In this document: in pieces, positions 12,338 through 15,124 of the stretch | How the letters are laid out: each line of letters begins with the position of its first letter | Position numbering within the stretch: the first letter of the stretch is position 1 | Origin: Clostridia bacterium | Lineage (GTDB): Bacteria > Bacillota_A > Clostridia > Christensenellales > Borkfalkiaceae | Reading direction: 5' to 3' | DNA length: 15,124 bases | NCBI GenBank assembly: GCA_017457015.1 | Contig: JAFTIG010000030.1 | Span: 1-15,124, forward strand | Translations under genes and position numbers: made by a program | Notes under the pieces: generated by a model | Seen by the model: only the letters and a program-made list of their open reading frames with translations | Databases searched by the model: none | What the model was told of the DNA's origin: nothing

Positions 12338-15124
12338 TCAAAGCAAATATTTGTTAATAATATCTCTTGCAAGGTCAGAAGAATTTGCACTTGCTGTTTC
12401 ATAAATCCGCAACACTTCTTTTGCAATTTCTTGCTGTACTTCAATAGGCGGTTTGGGTATTCTCACTTTTTTATACTCGGGCATTTTCAAATTCAACAAA
12501 CGCACTCCGTGTTGTAAAGATATTGTTCCGCCCAACATATAAAATTCATTTAGCATTACCCACAAGTACGCAGGATCATATTCTTTATTGAATACCCGAA
12601 TGCGTGAACAGAAATTTGAAAAAGAATACTGTTCGTCTCCAACATAATCAAACAACCTTACTCTTCCTACTGGTTGTGTAGGGCTACCACCCGATTTTTC
12701 CAACAAAATATCGCCACAAGCTAATAATCTGCTTGAAAGCTTACTGATTTCTACATCTATTTCTTCAATATTCTCAAAATCAACCTTACCAGTATTCAGC
12801 TTAAAGTTGGTATTTCGGAGCACTTTGGTTAAAAGCATTTCCCCCTTTTCGCCTTTCCACAAACCATCTTGGAATTTTGCTATGGTATCCAATGGGAAAG
12901 ATTTATATTTGCTTAAAAATATTATTTTCTTGGTTGCATTGATATTTATCGTTTTCTCTAACGATACTGCCTTATAGTTAATTAAATCATTTAAAGCTGA
13001 AACATTGACTATTCCGTTTAAGCTCTGCGACACAGCACCATTATTTTTCAAAAACGCATTATATACATAGTAGTTAAGTTTGTCGGGATTGTACTGATTG
13101 TTCGAATCAAACAGTTTTGTTCCCGTTTTTAACATTTTTATACCTTCGTGCCCTCTTCTGTTGGAAAACTCATAACCAAGTATTTTCTTTTCTAATTTTT
13201 TGTTGTTTGCTTTGGTAATTACAACATTTTGATCATATGCAAGAAGAAAATATAAAATCCTGTCCTTTTCAAACTCAAAAACTTTCTCGTAGAACAAGTT
13301 TTGGACAATTTTTTCTTGCTCGGTTGTGGTTGCTTGTTTGAACGCTTTGCCATCTTTAAGTTTCTTCAAAAAACTTTGAGACTTAAACCATTTCTTATAG
13401 TCCTTAAACAGTTCTTGCTCTTGCATAGTTTCAGTGGGTTTTCTGTTGATGAAAGAAATATAATCGTCTATAGATATATCTTCGAAAACATTAGCAACAT
13501 ATTTTGAAAATGCCTTTTCAATTCCTAAAACAGTAACGTCTTTCGGTTTATCAAAGAAGTTATTTACAGCATTGATAATATGCTTATGATCCGAATTCGA
13601 TCTTCTCTCCAAAAACAATGTTACAGTATTGGAGTTTGTAGCCATAAATGTTTTTGTACCAAATTCAGTTATTGCTATTATTCTAAAATATTTAAGCAAC
13701 AGTTCTCTTGTTGCAATATATATTCCGGAATTGCTAAGAACAGTAATTGGCAGAATGATGGCGGCGTATCCCCCAACTTTAACCAACTGTTTCATACGCT
13801 CAATAAATAGACACTCGATCTCGGCGCTTTTATCAGAAAATCTATTAAACAGTTCAAATGACTCGTCACCATTTTTAACAGTTGCCTTAAAAGCGTTTAC
13901 AGCATAAGGTGGGTTAGCAATCAAAATGTCAAATTGAGCGTTATCTTTGCGATCCTCGTTGCTGGTCATTTTAAGTTTGCCCTTGTATTCCTTGGACTTC
14001 TCAAAATGATCCAAGCCGTTGGCTCTAATGATATTTGCCTCGCCATCACCATTGAGGAACGAACTAACCTTAGAGGACTTTACAAGACGATAATCGGCAT
14101 CAATGCCATATACATAATCTCCAGCCCACCCAAATTTGTCATAGTCTATCCAGCCCTGTAATTTTTTGCGAGAAATAGGCTTGGCTTTGCTAATATCTAT
14201 TTCGTTTTCAATGATCGATTGTACCTTATCCATATACTCTGTCAAGAAATGTCCTGTTCCGCAAGCAAAATCGATTACTGACGGTAACATTTCAGCCTCG
14301 TTTGCCTTGAGCTTCTTTTTAATCATCTCTTTAATCGGCAAGGAAGATACAATATAACGAGTAATCGGAACAGGCGTAAAATACTGTCCTGCTTCTTGTT
14401 TGATACTCGTATTCAAAAGCAATTCAAAGAAATCGCCTAAGAATTGCTGCTTATGTCCGTATCTGAACTGGTACGGCTGGAGCAATTCTACGACTTCACG
14501 CACGACTCGAGCATTGAGCTTAAACGATGTGTCGTCATATACTTCAATAAATGCGAACTCTGGGTTTTTCTGCAAACGCAACTTTACAAACATATCACGG
14601 ATAACTTTTTGAGCATTGCTATCGCTAATGTTGATCAAGATGTTAGCAATATCATTTTCGGAGAAGTCGGTTACATCTATATCCAAAAATCTGCTCATAC
14701 CTTGCTTGTAAAGGTCGTTCAATCTGATCTGCAAACTCTCATCAGTATCACCTTCTAACCATTGGAACTCAACTTGCTCGTTGTCGTTCTTATCTTCATC
14801 AATTATCTTGCAGATAAAGAGATTAAGGATTTTGTTAAATGCGTTGGGTTTGTCAGATACAACATTATGACGGAGTATTTCTGCGAACTGGTTAAAAATT
14901 CTACCGCTATCGTCTTTTGTCAACGGCAAAAGTCTGCTACGCACTAACGCCTTGATTTCTACATCGTATGCGTTAGCCCATTCCTCAAAGATCCCATTAT
15001 CTTTCGTATTCTTATTCCAATGATCGTGGATTTCCTTTTGGTTGGTCAATTCAGCCCACGCTTCATCAACCTTAATAATGTTGTTCTTGTATTCTATGTT
15101 CTTCTTGGAGAGCTGTGAAGTATA
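12338..15124 (-). CDS. N6-adenine DNA methyltransferase fused to an HsdS-like specificity domain (type I/IIG-like R-M), N terminus outside the window
   Basis: Modifies adenine at a specific DNA sequence, probably with linked restriction. From the right edge 928 residues are visible without a stop, so the true start lies beyond 15124; the in-frame TTG at 15047-15049 is inside the protein, since LTNQKEIHDHW continues an open upstream segment. In order: a helical HsdM-type N-terminal region (IFNQFAEILRHNVVSDKPNAFNK), QEAGQYFTP (14372-14398), SAM motif I DFACGTGHFL (14243-14272), catalytic NPPY (13904-13915), a helical linker, and one HsdS-type target recognition domain (about 12338-12910) ending in IPKPPIEVQQEIA. 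One recognition domain instead of two implies dimerisation or an asymmetric site. Related large fusions carry an HsdR-type nuclease N-terminal domain, which cannot be seen here. Confidence 0.9.
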   Translation of the reverse strand, partial: YTSQLSKKNIEYKNNIIKVDEAWAELTNQKEIHDHWNKNTKDNGIFEEWANAYDVEIKALVRSRLLPLTKDDSGRIFNQFAEILRHNVVSDKPNAFNKILNLFICKIIDEDKNDNEQVEFQWLEGDTDESLQIRLNDLYKQGMSRFLDIDVTDFSENDIANILINISDSNAQKVIRDMFVKLRLQKNPEFAFIEVYDDTSFKLNARVVREVVELLQPYQFRYGHKQQFLGDFFELLLNTSIKQEAGQYFTPVPITRYIVSSLPIKEMIKKKLKANEAEMLPSVIDFACGTGHFLTEYMDKVQSIIENEIDISKAKPISRKKLQGWIDYDKFGWAGDYVYGIDADYRLVKSSKVSSFLNGDGEANIIRANGLDHFEKSKEYKGKLKMTSNEDRKDNAQFDILIANPPYAVNAFKATVKNGDESFELFNRFSDKSAEIECLFIERMKQLVKVGGYAAIILPITVLSNSGIYIATRELLLKYFRIIAITEFGTKTFMATNSNTVTLFLERRSNSDHKHIINAVNNFFDKPKDVTVLGIEKAFSKYVANVFEDISIDDYISFINRKPTETMQEQELFKDYKKWFKSQSFLKKLKDGKAFKQATTTEQEKIVQNLFYEKVFEFEKDRILYFLLAYDQNVVITKANNKKLEKKILGYEFSNRRGHEGIKMLKTGTKLFDSNNQYNPDKLNYYVYNAFLKNNGAVSQSLNGIVNVSALNDLINYKAVSLEKTININATKKIIFLSKYKSFPLDTIAKFQDGLWKGEKGEMLLTKVLRNTNFKLNTGKVDFENIEEIDVEISKLSSRLLACGDILLEKSGGSPTQPVGRVRLFDYVGDEQYSFSNFCSRIRVFNKEYDPAYLWVMLNEFYMLGGTISLQHGVRLLNLKMPEYKKVRIPKPPIEVQQEIAKEVLRIYETASANSSDLARDIINKYLL

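Noticed and set aside
15047..15049. TTG as the start of the methyltransferase
   Set aside because: The same frame is open upstream to the window edge and reads a plausible continuation (VDEAWAELTNQKEIHDHW), so the TTG encodes an internal leucine.
1..15124. CRISPR arrays, tRNA and rRNA genes
   Set aside because: No regularly spaced direct repeats, cloverleaf-like segments or rRNA-like stretches were recognised on either strand.

Overview
The window looks like a chromosomal segment of a low-GC member of the Bacillota, most likely an uncultured Clostridia lineage. The main grounds are a YlbJ-type sporulation membrane protein next to coaD and rsmD (the ylbH-ylbI-ylbJ neighbourhood of Bacillus), a DegV/FakB-type fatty-acid-binding protein, Tex, RarA and LepA, strong AGGAG-type ribosome binding sites and near-consensus housekeeping promoters. 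The assignment to class is inference; no rRNA or tRNA is present.

Region 1 (1-1203) is core: the 5' part of lepA (minus strand, running off the left edge) diverges from a glycerophosphodiester phosphodiesterase gene. Region 2 (1204-3034) is an AT-rich accessory patch between two core genes. It holds two large imperfect inverted repeats, a near-consensus promoter, a structured leader of about 290 nt that ends in an intrinsic terminator, and two plus-strand genes: a SLOG-superfamily (DUF1273-like) protein and an unrecognised helical protein. A bidirectional terminator closes the patch and overlaps the end of the second gene. This leader plus two-gene cassette is the best candidate for something undescribed.

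Region 3 (3048-11712) is core and almost entirely minus strand: rarA-tex (2-nt gap), then marR-degV-alr-membrane protein-rsmD-coaD, with only ylbJ on the plus strand, overlapping the end of coaD. The marR-degV unit has a fully consensus promoter with a perfect long palindrome just downstream of the -10 box, a textbook autoregulatory operator. An intrinsic terminator separates degV from alr with almost no room for an alr leader.

Region 4 (about 11870-15124) is an accessory insertion: a truncated large serine recombinase remnant (zinc-ribbon part only), then a large DNA N6-adenine methyltransferase fused to a single HsdS-like target recognition domain, open at the right edge. Just after its stop codon is a second, in-frame, alternative C-terminal tail, a scar of recombination at the 3' end of this restriction-modification gene. 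The recombinase relic and the restriction-modification gene suggest a decayed mobile island next to the marR operon.
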